Source of the DNA: Azophilus sp965221755
Lineage (GTDB): Bacteria; Pseudomonadota; Gammaproteobacteria; Pseudomonadales; Azotimanducaceae
NCBI GenBank assembly: GCA_965221755.1
Contig: OZ244921.1
Span: 2,232,001 to 2,296,000, forward strand
DNA length: 64,000 bases
Direction of reading: 5' to 3'
A program made the translations under genes and the position numbers. How positions within the stretch are numbered: the stretch's first letter is position 1; every line of letters starts with the position of its first letter. This document shows, in pieces, positions 1 through 7,484 of this stretch. The notes under the pieces were generated by a model, which saw nothing but the letters and a program-made list of their open reading frames with translations, searched no databases and was not told the DNA's origin.

Positions 1-399
1 GCGCACGAGGGTGGAGGAAATGAAGGAGCACTCCTTGGAAGTCGGCAGGAAGACGTACTCGATCTCCGGATCCAGGGACTGGTTCATTTCCGCCATCTGG
101 AACTCGTAGTCGAAGTCGGTGACCGTGCGCAGGCCGCGCAGGATGAAGGTGGTGTTGCGGGAGCGCGCGTAGTCAACGAGCAGGGTGTTGAAGCCCTCCA
201 CCGAAACCCGGTCGCCGAACTCCGCGAGCACGGTGCGGCACAGCGCGATGCGATCCTTGAGGTAGTCGTCCGGATCCTTCTGCGCCGAAGTGCCGATGGC
301 GAGAATCACATGGTCGAAGAGATTCAGCGCCCGCTTCACCAAGTCGGTGTGCCCGTTGGTGATCGGATTGAAGGAGCCGGGATAAACGACGACGGACAT
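1..399 (-). CDS. coaD: Phosphopantetheine adenylyltransferase (partial, 3' end off window)
   Basis: CoaD transfers AMP from ATP to 4'-phosphopantetheine, the penultimate step of coenzyme A synthesis, in the cytosol. The protein starts MSVVVYPGSFNPITNGHTDL, which carries the nucleotidyltransferase TxGH (HIGH-like) motif and the PGSFNP loop typical of CoaD. About 133 of the usual roughly 160 residues are in the window; the C-terminus runs off the left edge. It lies downstream of rsmD on the same strand, a pairing common in Proteobacteria, but here about 415 bp of repeat-rich DNA separates the two. Confidence 0.93.
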   Translation of the reverse strand, partial: MSVVVYPGSFNPITNGHTDLVKRALNLFDHVILAIGTSAQKDPDDYLKDRIALCRTVLAEFGDRVSVEGFNTLLVDYARSRNTTFILRGLRTVTDFDYEFQMAEMNQSLDPEIEYVFLPTSKECSFISSTLVR

Positions 400-508
400 T
401 CCAAGCCTTTCCACTGCAAAGGAAGCTGGGTTTCGCGGTGGCGAAACTGCGGCGAACCGAGGGTTCGCAGGGCCGGATGGTAGCGACGACCCGACGGCGA
501 GGCAACAA

Positions 509-602
509 GCGCGACCTGACGGTCGCGGATGGAGTTTCGCTGGCGCGAAACTCCGCGCTCGTCGCTTAGATCAGATTCCGGTATGTTTCTGAGCCCGCAC
601 AC
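509..602 (+). repeat. Dispersed repeat R1, copy 1
   Basis: The element starts with GCGACCTGACGGTCGC, itself a dyad, followed by the hairpin GGAGTTTCGC..GCGAAACTCC, the invariant CGCGCTCGTCGCTTAG and a tail resembling TTCCGGTATGTTTCTGAGCC. Nearly the same sequence recurs at 5945-6040 and more diverged copies occur at about 6048, 34121, 51896 and 51994, with a tail-only fragment at 28853. All are intergenic. Confidence 0.85.
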
Positions 603-714
603 AAGAGGAAGGCCCTAGGCAACTCTCATTCCGGATCAAGTCCGGCCCAGGCTTCCCAATCGAGGGCGCGAACGCGCGCCTTCGGTGCGCGTCGGTTGGC
701 CATGCCCTCGAAAT

Positions 715-787
715 CCGGTGGTCGAGGGCGTTTCCGGCTTCAGGGCAACCGACCGGCGCTGCCGCCAGTCAAAACGGGAATTGCTGA
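715..787 (+). repeat. Dispersed repeat R2, copy 1
   Basis: About 73 bp from CCGGTGGTCGAGG to GGGAATTGCTGA, containing the block CAGGGCAACCGACCGGC and then GTCAAAACGGG. Other copies are at 6147-6215 (minus), 46225-46284 (minus) and 47168-47243 (plus). The middle can fold as ACCGGC..GCCGGT in the best-preserved copy. It lies about 30 bp beyond the stop codon of rsmD. Confidence 0.8.
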
Positions 788-815
788 AGGCCCTTGAAGA
801 AAGGCCCCGCCGACG

Positions 816-1394
816 CTACCGGCGCAGCAATCCAAACCGGCAGTCCCCGGCGCGGCCCTCCCGGTCAACTTGCCAGCCCCGAAGGTCCAGCGGCGCGTTG
901 CGGCGGGCCTCGAAATAGACCCGGCTGCCGGGCCTGAGCGCCTGCCCTTCGCCGAGCAGCGCCAGCGCCTGCGCCAGCAGCCCGGACGCGAACGGCGGAT
1001 CGAGGAAGATGCAGTCCCAACTGCGGACCGGCTCGCCGTCGATGAAGACCCCATCGCCGGCCGCCCCGCGCAGAAACGCCACGGCGCCCTGCTTGCGAAC
1101 CGCGAGCCGCGCGGCGCCCAATTGCGCGCCGTTGCCGCGCAGCGCCTCGGCGGCGCGGCGGTCGTGGTCCACCGAGGTCAGGCTGCGGGCGCCTCGGGAG
1201 AGCGCCTCGAAGCCGAGTGCGCCGCTGCCGGCGAACAGGTCCAGGCAATCCGCGTCCTCGATGCCGTCCCCAAGCCAGTTGAACAGCGTTTCCCGCACCC
1301 GGGCGGCGGTGGGGCGCAAGCCGGCGGCGGCGGTGAAGCGGAGCTTTCGCCCTTTCCAAAGACCGCCGATAATGCGAACCTGATTGCTTGTCAT
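816..1394 (-). CDS. rsmD: 16S rRNA (guanine(966)-N2)-methyltransferase
   Basis: RsmD methylates N2 of G966 in 16S rRNA on the assembled small subunit, using S-adenosylmethionine. The 192-residue protein has the N-terminal RIIGGLWKGRKL segment, the SAM-binding motif DLFAGSGALGFEALSRGA and the catalytic-type LDPPF motif, all diagnostic of the family. I chose the start at MTSNQVRIIGG because family members begin just before RIIGG; an upstream in-frame ATG (1424) would add ten atypical residues. It is divergent from ftsY with 55 bp between starts, the classical rsmD/ftsY arrangement. Confidence 0.93.
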   Translation of the reverse strand: MTSNQVRIIGGLWKGRKLRFTAAAGLRPTAARVRETLFNWLGDGIEDADCLDLFAGSGALGFEALSRGARSLTSVDHDRRAAEALRGNGAQLGAARLAVRKQGAVAFLRGAAGDGVFIDGEPVRSWDCIFLDPPFASGLLAQALALLGEGQALRPGSRVYFEARRNAPLDLRGWQVDREGRAGDCRFGLLRR

Positions 1395-1449
1395 GAAACG
1401 ATGCGGCGCGGGCGTTCGTGGCAACCCACCCTATCGCACCGGAGCGGCA

Positions 1450-2418
1450 ATGAGCAACGCAGCTGAGCGCGAGCCGGACGCCAAGCCGACCCTGTGGCGG
1501 CGGCTCAAGGCGGGCTTGGGCAAGACTCGGGGACGGCTCGCCGAAGGCCTTGGCGACCTGCTGCTCGGCAAGCGCGAAGTCGATGCCGAGGTTCTTGAGG
1601 AGCTCGAAGCGGCGTTGCTGACGACCGACGTGGGCATGGAGGCCACCCAGCGCCTGATGGCGGCGCTGGCTGCGCGGGTGCGGCGCAATCAGTTGGCCGA
1701 CACCGCTGCGCTCCGCCAAGCCTTGGCGGAACTGCTGAAGGAGCAGATCCGCCCCTTGCAGGCGCCGTTCACCATCAGCGCCGAACGCCCCTTTGTCATC
1801 TTCATGGTCGGCGTCAACGGGGTGGGCAAGACCACCACCATGGGCAAGCTGGCCAAGCGGCTGCAGGATCAGGGCTTGGCCGTCGTCATGGCGGCGGGGG
1901 ACACCTTCCGCGCCGCCGCCGTGGAGCAGCTGCAGGCGTGGGGCGAGCGCAACGGCGTGGCGGTGGTCGCGCAGGCCCAGGGCTCGGACAGCGCCTCCGT
2001 GGTCCATGACGCCGTTGTGGCCGCCAAGGCGCGCGGCTACGACGTGGTGCTGGCCGACACTGCCGGACGCCTCCAGGCCAAGGCCAACCTGATGGCGGAA
2101 CTGGCCAAGATCCGCCGCGTCGTGCAGCGGTTGCAGCCGGGCGCGCCCCAACAGGTGCTGCTGGTGCTTGATGCGGGGGTCGGCCAGAACGCGCTGAGCC
2201 AGGTCCGGGAGTTCGATGCCGCCGCCGGGGTGACCGGGTTCGTCATCACCAAGCTCGACGGCAGCGCCAAGGCCGGGGTGATCTTCGCCATCGCCGAGCG
2301 GCTGCGCCGCGCCGGCGCGCCGAAGCCGCTGTACTTCATCGGCATCGGCGAAGGCTTGGACGACCTCAAGCCCTTTGCGGCCGATGCCTTCGTTGACGCC
2401 CTGCTGGCGGTGGACTGA
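1450..2418 (+). CDS. ftsY: Signal recognition particle receptor FtsY
   Basis: FtsY is the SRP receptor GTPase that delivers ribosome-nascent chains to the Sec translocon at the inner membrane. Its 322 residues include the helical N domain and the SRP-GTPase NG core: P-loop GVNGVGKTTTMGKLA, DTFRAAAVEQLQ, DTAGR and TKLDGSAKAG. The acidic A domain is very short compared with E. coli FtsY, which is common outside the enterics. The start at MSNAAERE follows a GGAG at -9; an upstream in-frame ATG lies inside the divergent rsmD region. It is the first gene of an ftsY-ftsE-ftsX cluster. Confidence 0.95.
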   Translation: MSNAAEREPDAKPTLWRRLKAGLGKTRGRLAEGLGDLLLGKREVDAEVLEELEAALLTTDVGMEATQRLMAALAARVRRNQLADTAALRQALAELLKEQIRPLQAPFTISAERPFVIFMVGVNGVGKTTTMGKLAKRLQDQGLAVVMAAGDTFRAAAVEQLQAWGERNGVAVVAQAQGSDSASVVHDAVVAAKARGYDVVLADTAGRLQAKANLMAELAKIRRVVQRLQPGAPQQVLLVLDAGVGQNALSQVREFDAAAGVTGFVITKLDGSAKAGVIFAIAERLRRAGAPKPLYFIGIGEGLDDLKPFAADAFVDALLAVD

Positions 2419-2432
2419 CGAGGCCCGCCGCC

Positions 2433-3092
2433 GTGGGCCGGATCGAGTTCCTGAACGTTTACAAGCGCTATCCGAGCGGCCTTGAAGCGTTGCGGGATCT
2501 GTCCCTGGTCTTCGAGGAGGGCTCCATGACCTTCCTCACGGGTCATTCCGGCGCTGGCAAGACCACCTGCCTGAAGCTCCTGCTCTGCCTTGACAACCCG
2601 ACCCACGGCCAGATTCTGGTCAATGGCGTCAACGTCAGCCGCCTCAGCGCCCGGCGCCTGCCGCACTACCGGCAAAACCTGGGCGCGGTGTTCCAGGACC
2701 ACAAGCTGCTGGCCGCCCGCAGCGTTTTCGACAACGTGGCGCTGCCCTTGCGGGTTTCGCACATGCGGGAGCGGGAGGTGCGGCGGCGGGTGAGCGCCGC
2801 CCTCAACCGGGTGGGGCTCCTGGAGCGGGAGTCGCTGCTGCCCATGCAGCTCTCCACTGGCGAGCAGCAGCGGGTGGGCATCGCCCGGGCGGTGGTCAGC
2901 CGTCCGAAAATCCTCCTCGCCGACGAACCGACCGGCAATTTGGACCCGGAGCTCTCCCAGGACATCATGGCCCTCTTCCAAGGCTTCAACGAAGTGGGCG
3001 CCACGGTCATCGTCGCCAGCCATGACCGGGCCCTCATCGAGAGCTTGGACAACCCGGTGGTGGAACTGTCGCACGGCCTGCGGGTTCGGTGA
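2433..3092 (+). CDS. ftsE: Cell division ATP-binding protein FtsE
   Basis: FtsE is the ABC ATPase that, with FtsX, couples cytokinesis to periplasmic peptidoglycan hydrolase activation. The 219-residue protein has Walker A GHSGAGKTT, Walker B ILLADEPTGNLD and the H-loop VIVASHDRAL. The ABC signature reads LSTGEQQRV where LSGGEQQRV is usual, a Gly-to-Thr change at a normally conserved position. It starts with GTG 14 bp after the ftsY stop. Unlike most genomes, where ftsE and ftsX touch or overlap, 176 bp of R3-like repeat sequence separates it from ftsX. Confidence 0.94.
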   Translation: MGRIEFLNVYKRYPSGLEALRDLSLVFEEGSMTFLTGHSGAGKTTCLKLLLCLDNPTHGQILVNGVNVSRLSARRLPHYRQNLGAVFQDHKLLAARSVFDNVALPLRVSHMREREVRRRVSAALNRVGLLERESLLPMQLSTGEQQRVGIARAVVSRPKILLADEPTGNLDPELSQDIMALFQGFNEVGATVIVASHDRALIESLDNPVVELSHGLRVR

Positions 3093-3109
3093 CCCGGCCA
3101 TGAGCGCTC

Positions 3110-3262
3110 CCTGCTTGCCCCGAATCGGAACGGCGCCGCGCGCCGCCCGAGGAGGGCGGGACGCCCTCGCTTCAAGCGGGCTCCCTGGAGCGGGCTTGCG
3201 CCCTCGATTGGGCTGTTGGGGCGCGCCGTTCCCCAGCAGGCCGGGAAGCCCCATCGAGGGAC
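3110..3262 (+). repeat. R3-type GC-rich inverted repeat between ftsE and ftsX
   Basis: This gap carries GGCGGGACGCCCTCGCTTC, GCCCTCGATTGGG and GCGCGCCGTTCCCCAGCAGG. Related modules occur in the 5' part of the secretin gene (9165-9275) and near 650-690. It sits between two genes that are normally contiguous, so it looks like an insertion into an operon without loss of co-direction. Confidence 0.6.
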
Positions 3263-3268
3263 CGCCCC

Positions 3269-4222
3269 ATGCCGGGTAGCGCCAAACCAGGGCCATGGCC
3301 CCGCACCGTCCATCAATGGGCTTGGTGGCGCGGGCATTGGCGGGTGGCGCGCGACGTCGTTGCCTTCGTTTCAAGGCGCACGGGCGCCAGCTTGCTGGTC
3401 TGGCTGCTGGTGGGCATCGCCTTGGCCCTGCCGGCCAGCCTCATGCTGCTGCAGACCAACCTGTCCCGGCTGACGGCCGATTGGGGCGGGGGCCGTCCCA
3501 GCGTGTCCGTTTACATGAAGCTCGGCGCGCCGAACGCCGCCGAACTGGCCGCGCAGCTTGAACGGCGGGCGGACGTGGAGGCCGTGGCGCTCACCACCCA
3601 GGACGAGGCCTTGGCGGAGTTCACCGCCTACACCGGCCTCGGCGACGCGCTTGTCGGGCTGGTGCGCAACCCCCTGCCGGCCTCCCTGCGCGTGACCTTT
3701 GCGGCCGATGCCCACGCCGACGCCTTGGCCGCGGTGGCGGCAGCGATGCGCGCAGCGCAAGGGGTGGCGGAGGTGGTGGTTGAACGCACTTGGCTGGCGC
3801 GCGTCAACGCCATTTCCGGGCTTGCCAGCGCCCTCGGCTGGGTGCTCGGCGCCCTGTTCGGCGTCGGCGCGGTCTTGGTGACGGCCACCACCGTGCGCGT
3901 CGCCATCGATTCGCAGCTCGACGAGCTCAAGGTGATGAAGCTGGTCGGCGCCAGCGACGCGCAGCTGCGCCGGCCTTTCCTGTACTTCGGCGCCCTCTAC
4001 GGCGCGGGCGGCGGCCTCGTGGCCGCCATGCTGGTGAGCTTGGGGCTCATCATCCTGGAGGCGCCGCTGCTCGACCTGCTCGGCAGCTTCGACCAAACTC
4101 TGGCTCTTGAAGGCTTTGACGCCGCCTTTGTGGCCATCCTGGTCGGCTTCGGGTCGGTCCTCGGCATGGTTGGCGCCGTTGTGGCCGTGCGCCAACGCTT
4201 GGCCGGGCTTGACGTGATGTGA
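3269..4222 (+). CDS. ftsX: Cell division protein FtsX
   Basis: FtsX is the four-pass inner-membrane partner of FtsE, which transmits ATP hydrolysis to septal peptidoglycan hydrolase activators. The 317-residue protein has a cytoplasmic N-terminus, a first membrane segment (about residues 43-62, LLVWLLVGIALALPASLMLL), an extracytoplasmic domain with the ALTTQDEAL region, then three C-terminal membrane segments including LGALFGVGAVLV. The motif ELKVMKLVGASDAQLRRPF matches the FtsX core. rpoH, which often follows ftsX in gammaproteobacteria, is absent; the next gene is convergent and abuts the stop codon. Confidence 0.93.
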   Translation: MPGSAKPGPWPRTVHQWAWWRGHWRVARDVVAFVSRRTGASLLVWLLVGIALALPASLMLLQTNLSRLTADWGGGRPSVSVYMKLGAPNAAELAAQLERRADVEAVALTTQDEALAEFTAYTGLGDALVGLVRNPLPASLRVTFAADAHADALAAVAAAMRAAQGVAEVVVERTWLARVNAISGLASALGWVLGALFGVGAVLVTATTVRVAIDSQLDELKVMKLVGASDAQLRRPFLYFGALYGAGGGLVAAMLVSLGLIILEAPLLDLLGSFDQTLALEGFDAAFVAILVGFGSVLGMVGAVVAVRQRLAGLDVM

Positions 4223-5440
4223 CTAAAATTGAAGCGAGCGGTGCGCCGCCTGCAGCAGCTTGAAGCCGCGCAGGTCTCCCATCAGGTTGCCTTCCATGCG
4301 GTTCATGACGTAGGAGACGCACAACCGGGCGTCCTGGTCGATCACCGCCGTGGAGCCGCCCCAGCCGCCCCAGTAGGCGATGTTCGGGTTCGGCCCCATG
4401 GGCAGCAGTTCGGTGCTGATGCCGTAGCCCATGCCGAACTTGACCCGCACGCCCAGCACCAAGTCCTTGCCGAACGTCTGTTCGTCGAAGATGGCCCGGC
4501 AGCCGGCTTCGGACATGAGCCGCTTGCCGAAGGCGGTGCCGAGGTTGGCCGCCAAGGTCTGCACCCGCATCACGGAGCGGGCGTTGCCGTGGCCGTTGGC
4601 GGCTGGGATTTCAGCCGCCCGCCAGGCGCGGGTGGACGCTGCCCGGGCGGCAATGAACGGATTGGCGAAGGTTCGAGCGGCGATGCTGTCCTTGCGAGGG
4701 GTTGCCCCCTCGCGCTCCCCAAGCTGAGGGCTGTTTCCTCGAGGGGCGGACCCCTCGCGCTCCCCAAGCTGAGGGCTCTCCTCCGCCTCTCCGGCGGGCG
4801 CGGCCCGCGGCGGGATCAGTTCGCCGATGCGGTGGTCGTGCTCCGGGCCGGTGCCGATGTGGAAGTCCGCGCCCAACGGCTCGGCCAACTCCCGGCGGAA
4901 GAACTGCCCGAGGCTTGAGCCGGTGATCCGGCGCACGACTTCGCCGATGAGATGGCCCTGGGTCAGGGCGTGGTAGCCGCTCGCCGTGCCCGGCTCCCAC
5001 CAAGGGGCTTGCCGGGCCAAGGCGGCCACCATCCTCTCCCAGTCATAGACGTCTTCGGTGGACATTGGCTCGTCCATTCCGGCAAGCCCAGCCGAATGGC
5101 TCAGCAAATGCCGCACCTCCACCTTGTCCTTGCCGTTCTGCGCGAACTCCGGCCAGTAGCGCTTCACCGGCGCGTAGAGGTCAAGCTCGCCCCGGTCGGC
5201 CAGCAGCAGGGCGGTCAGCGCAGTCATGGTCTTGGTGGTGGAATAGACGTTGACGATGGTGTCCCGCTCCCAAGGCAGCGTGCCCGCCCGGTCCCGGCAG
5301 CCAGCCCATAGATCGACCACCGGCTCGCCTTCGACGCTGACCGCGACGCAGGCGCCCACGTCGCCGCGCTGCTCGAAGTTCTCCTCGAAAACGGCCTTGA
5401 CGCCCTCAAACTGCGGCTTGCAGGTTCCGTGAATGTCCAA
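4223..5440 (-). CDS. Serine hydrolase, beta-lactamase/esterase class C fold, with internal 15-aa repeat
   Basis: A serine hydrolase of the class C beta-lactamase/EstB-like family. The catalytic SxxK is in VYSTTKTMTALTAL (about residues 66-79) and the YxN-type element is probably SGYHALTQG. Family members usually act as carboxylesterases on small or unknown substrates; no resistance role is implied. The 405-residue protein has no clear signal peptide. Between the two halves of the domain lies a low-complexity insert with two 15-residue repeats beginning SPQLGEREG, encoded by a 45-bp DNA repeat (4701-4777) that looks acquired. The gene is convergent with ftsX. Confidence 0.82.
   Translation of the reverse strand: MDIHGTCKPQFEGVKAVFEENFEQRGDVGACVAVSVEGEPVVDLWAGCRDRAGTLPWERDTIVNVYSTTKTMTALTALLLADRGELDLYAPVKRYWPEFAQNGKDKVEVRHLLSHSAGLAGMDEPMSTEDVYDWERMVAALARQAPWWEPGTASGYHALTQGHLIGEVVRRITGSSLGQFFRRELAEPLGADFHIGTGPEHDHRIGELIPPRAAPAGEAEESPQLGEREGSAPRGNSPQLGEREGATPRKDSIAARTFANPFIAARAASTRAWRAAEIPAANGHGNARSVMRVQTLAANLGTAFGKRLMSEAGCRAIFDEQTFGKDLVLGVRVKFGMGYGISTELLPMGPNPNIAYWGGWGGSTAVIDQDARLCVSYVMNRMEGNLMGDLRGFKLLQAAHRSLQF
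4701..4777 (-). repeat. Tandem 45-bp repeat R4 inside the serine hydrolase gene
   Basis: Two copies of a 45-bp unit containing CGCGCTCCCCAAGCTGAGGG begin at about 4706 and 4751. Each encodes 15 residues (SPQLGEREG followed by variable SAPRGN or ATPRKD), so the reading frame is kept. The insert sits in a loop-like, charge-rich part of the protein. Confidence 0.8.
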
Positions 5441-5618
5441 CGCAGCGTTCCTCGGTTGCGCAATGGGCGCCGAACTTGCCTTGCAATCGCCCGCTGGTCA
5501 GGCGGTTTTTGCCGTCGCGGGCGAAATTTGCCGTCGCGGGCGAAAGAGGGGCCTTGGCCCTTCAGGGCCGGATGCAGCGGATGCCGAACCCCCTCATGGC
5601 TGTGGTTGCTGGCAGCGT

Positions 5619-5885
5619 TCAGTCCCCGAAGCTGTCCTCCCGGCCGAAGGCGGCTTCGATCTCGGCATCCTCCCGCGCGGCCTGCTGGGCGTCGATCACC
5701 TCGTGGGAGATCAGCCCTTCGGCGATTTCCCGCAACGCCAGCACCGTGGGCTTGTCGTTCTCCACCTTCACCAGCGGCTCCGCCGCGAACTGGCGCATCT
5801 GCCGCGCCCGCCGGGCGGCCAGCATCACCAACTCGAAGCGGTTGTCCACGTTATCCAAGCAATCCTCAACCGTTACGCGCGCCAT
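5619..5885 (-). CDS. rpoZ: DNA-directed RNA polymerase omega subunit
   Basis: RpoZ is the small subunit that stabilises the beta-prime subunit during RNA polymerase assembly and is part of a ppGpp-binding site. The 88-residue protein starts MARVTVEDCLDNVDNRFELV and includes the diagnostic LVMLAARRARQM helix, with an acidic C-terminal tail. I took the internal ATG as start because MARVTVEDCL is the near-universal N-terminus; an in-frame ATG four codons upstream is less likely. The usual gmk and spoT neighbours are missing, so the gene stands alone between a hydrolase and repeat DNA. Confidence 0.94.
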   Translation of the reverse strand: MARVTVEDCLDNVDNRFELVMLAARRARQMRQFAAEPLVKVENDKPTVLALREIAEGLISHEVIDAQQAAREDAEIEAAFGREDSFGD

Positions 5886-5944
5886 CGCCGACTCCACCTA
5901 TGTGCAGGGCGCGGCAGTTTAGTCGTCGCGGCTGCTGTGGGCAA

Positions 5945-6040
5945 GCGCGCGACCTGACGGTCGCGGATGGAGTTTCGCTAGCGCCAAACTCCGCGCTCGT
6001 CGCTTAGATCAGATTCCGGTATGTTTCTTAAGCCCGCACA
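5945..6040 (+). repeat. Dispersed repeat R1, copy 2
   Basis: Close to copy 1 at 509-602: GCGACCTGACGGTCGCGGAT, a hairpin arm, CTCCGCGCTCGTCGCTTAG and ATCAGATTCCGGTATGTTTC. One arm of the stem has changed (GCTAGCGCCAAACTCC), weakening the palindrome. Confidence 0.85.
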
Positions 6041-6047
6041 GCTCGAT

Positions 6048-6130
6048 GGAGTTTGTGTCAATTGGGGTTTGGCCACCGCCAAACTCCGCGCTCGTCGCGT
6101 AGGTCAGGTTCCGATGCGTTTCTGAATCCG
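6048..6130 (+). repeat. Dispersed repeat R1, diverged copy 3
   Basis: A second, more diverged R1 immediately follows copy 2: GGTTTGGCCACCGCCAAACTC forms a new short hairpin, followed by CGCGCTCGTCGCGTAGGTCA and TTCCGATGCGTTTCTGAATC. The two copies are in direct orientation, so R1 occurs here as an unequal tandem pair. Confidence 0.7.
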
Positions 6131-6146
6131 AACTTGCACATGGCAT

Positions 6147-6215
6147 CAGCAGTTCTCGTTTTGACCGATGGCGGCTTGGCCGGTCGGTCGCCCTGAAGTT
6201 GGAATGGCTCCCCCG
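6147..6215 (-). repeat. Dispersed repeat R2, copy 2
   Basis: The reverse complement matches R2: it contains GGCGACCGACCGGCC and CAAAACGAGAACTGCTGA. It lies about 130 bp upstream of the nitroreductase gene, directly after the R1 tandem pair. Confidence 0.75.
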
Positions 6216-6346
6216 ACTTAAGGGCGGGTGGCTGGATCAGGGGCGGGCTCCTTGGCCAGTGGGGATTGCGGGGTTCGGGATGGGTTGCCGCCATATGGGT
6301 AGAATCAAGCCCGTCAACGGAATTGGCTTCACCAACGGAGAGCACT

Positions 6347-7021
6347 ATGGCCCATGAGCAATTGGACCTGACCAACGATGAACTGTTGAGCACCACCAGG
6401 GCGGTGCGCAAGCGGTTGGACTTTGACCGCCCCGTGGGCATGGATGTCATTCGGGAATGCTTGGAACTGGCGGTGCAGGCGCCGACCGGCTCCAACGCCC
6501 AAGGCTGGCGGTTCATGTTCGTCACCGATGCGGACAAGCGCCGCCGGATTGGCGAGCACTACCGCCAAGCCTTCGCCGTCTATCGGGACATGCCGTTCGC
6601 CATCCACAAGCTGCACCAAGGCAGCGGCGATGAGCGACTCGCCGCCAGCCAGGCCCGCTCCGCCGCCTCTGCCGACTATCTGGCCGACAACATGGGCCGG
6701 GCGCCGGTGCTGATGATCCCCTGCATCGCCGGCCGAACCGACAACGCGGAGGGGGCGATGGCCTTCGCCCAGACCGCGGTGCTCGGCTCGGTCATTCCGG
6801 CGGCTTGGAACTTCATGCTGGCGGCTCGGGCGCGCGGCCTCGGCACGGCTTGGACCACGCTGCACTTGATGCACGAGCAGGAGATCGCTGAACTGCTCGG
6901 CATTCCCTACGCGGACTTCATGCAGGTCGCCCTGATCCCCATCGCCTACACCAAGGGCACGAGCTTCAAGCCCGCCTACCGCCCGCCCATCGACGGCGTG
7001 ATGCATGTCAACGCCTGGTAG
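6347..7021 (+). CDS. Nitroreductase family protein (FMN-dependent)
   Basis: A 224-residue flavoprotein of the nitroreductase superfamily, which reduces nitro groups, quinones or related electrophiles with NAD(P)H. Supporting segments are TRAVRKRLDFDRPV (phosphate-binding Arg region), AVQAPTGSNAQGWRF (FMN contact) and the C-terminal GLGTAWTTLHL with LLGIPYADFMQVALIPIAYT, the usual family ending. The start follows GGAGAG at -9. Upstream in-frame codons lie in unrelated DNA. It is flanked by repeat-rich intergenic DNA and appears monocistronic. The substrate cannot be inferred. Confidence 0.87.
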   Translation: MAHEQLDLTNDELLSTTRAVRKRLDFDRPVGMDVIRECLELAVQAPTGSNAQGWRFMFVTDADKRRRIGEHYRQAFAVYRDMPFAIHKLHQGSGDERLAASQARSAASADYLADNMGRAPVLMIPCIAGRTDNAEGAMAFAQTAVLGSVIPAAWNFMLAARARGLGTAWTTLHLMHEQEIAELLGIPYADFMQVALIPIAYTKGTSFKPAYRPPIDGVMHVNAW

Positions 7022-7484
7022 CCAAGGCGCCCTCACCAGCGAAGTGATTAAACCCGTCCCGCGCCTGCCTGCCAGAAGGCCGTGCGCCGCGAACGGCGCT
7101 CCATGCGGGGGCGCGAACCTTCGATTCGTCATGCCCCCGCCCCTTCGTTCGAGGGCATCCCCCGAGGCGTCGGCGACGGTTGCGGGCGCGAGCGAACATC
7201 CCCGTTCCGGAGCAAGCCAAGCGCTTAAAACAAGCTCTGCGGACATTGCCCCGACCAAGCATGCGAGATCGCTTGTGTCCGGCGGACATGCCCTCGGTCG
7301 GCTGTGGGACATCAGCTCCTCGCCGCCGCAACGGGGCGTGGCGGCGCCGTCATCCCCAGTCGGCCAGACCCGGAAACGCCAAGGCAGTCATGGGGTTGGG
7401 AGATCAGGGACTCGAACCCAACGCCGGCCGCAAATGGAGCCATCGCCTACAGACGGAGGCCGTGCCGCCCGCCATCATGGGGGC
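7022..7484. other. Intergenic region without a supported gene
   Basis: GC-rich non-coding DNA upstream of the Rpn-type gene. It contains R3-like pieces (around 7080-7150, GCGAACGGCGCTCC and TTCGAGGGCATCCC) and a T-arm-like string at about 7398-7425 that does not extend to a tRNA cloverleaf. Reading frames crossing the region lack family signatures. Confidence 0.5.

Larger units (their letters stand above)
400..815. other. Repeat-rich intergenic region between coaD and rsmD
   Basis: No gene is supported here. The stretch holds one full R1 repeat (509-602), an R3-like fragment around 650-690 (CCCAATCGAGGGC followed by GC-rich inverted sequence) and one R2 repeat (715-787). The short reading frames in it are translations of those repeats. 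The rsmD-coaD transcript, if intact, would have to cross all three. Confidence 0.6.

Noticed and set aside
336..602. Minus-strand frames starting MCGLRN and similar at R1 copies
   Set aside because: They are translations of the dispersed repeat R1, recurring wherever it occurs, with no conservation beyond the DNA repeat.
865..2151. A 428-codon minus-strand frame across rsmD and ftsY
   Set aside because: The composition is Arg/His/Gln/Ala-rich without domains, and it covers two confidently identified genes.
7398..7425. A tRNA T-arm-like string (GGGACTCGAACCC)
   Set aside because: Reading the complement gives a T-loop-like segment, but no acceptor, D or anticodon arms can be drawn around it.
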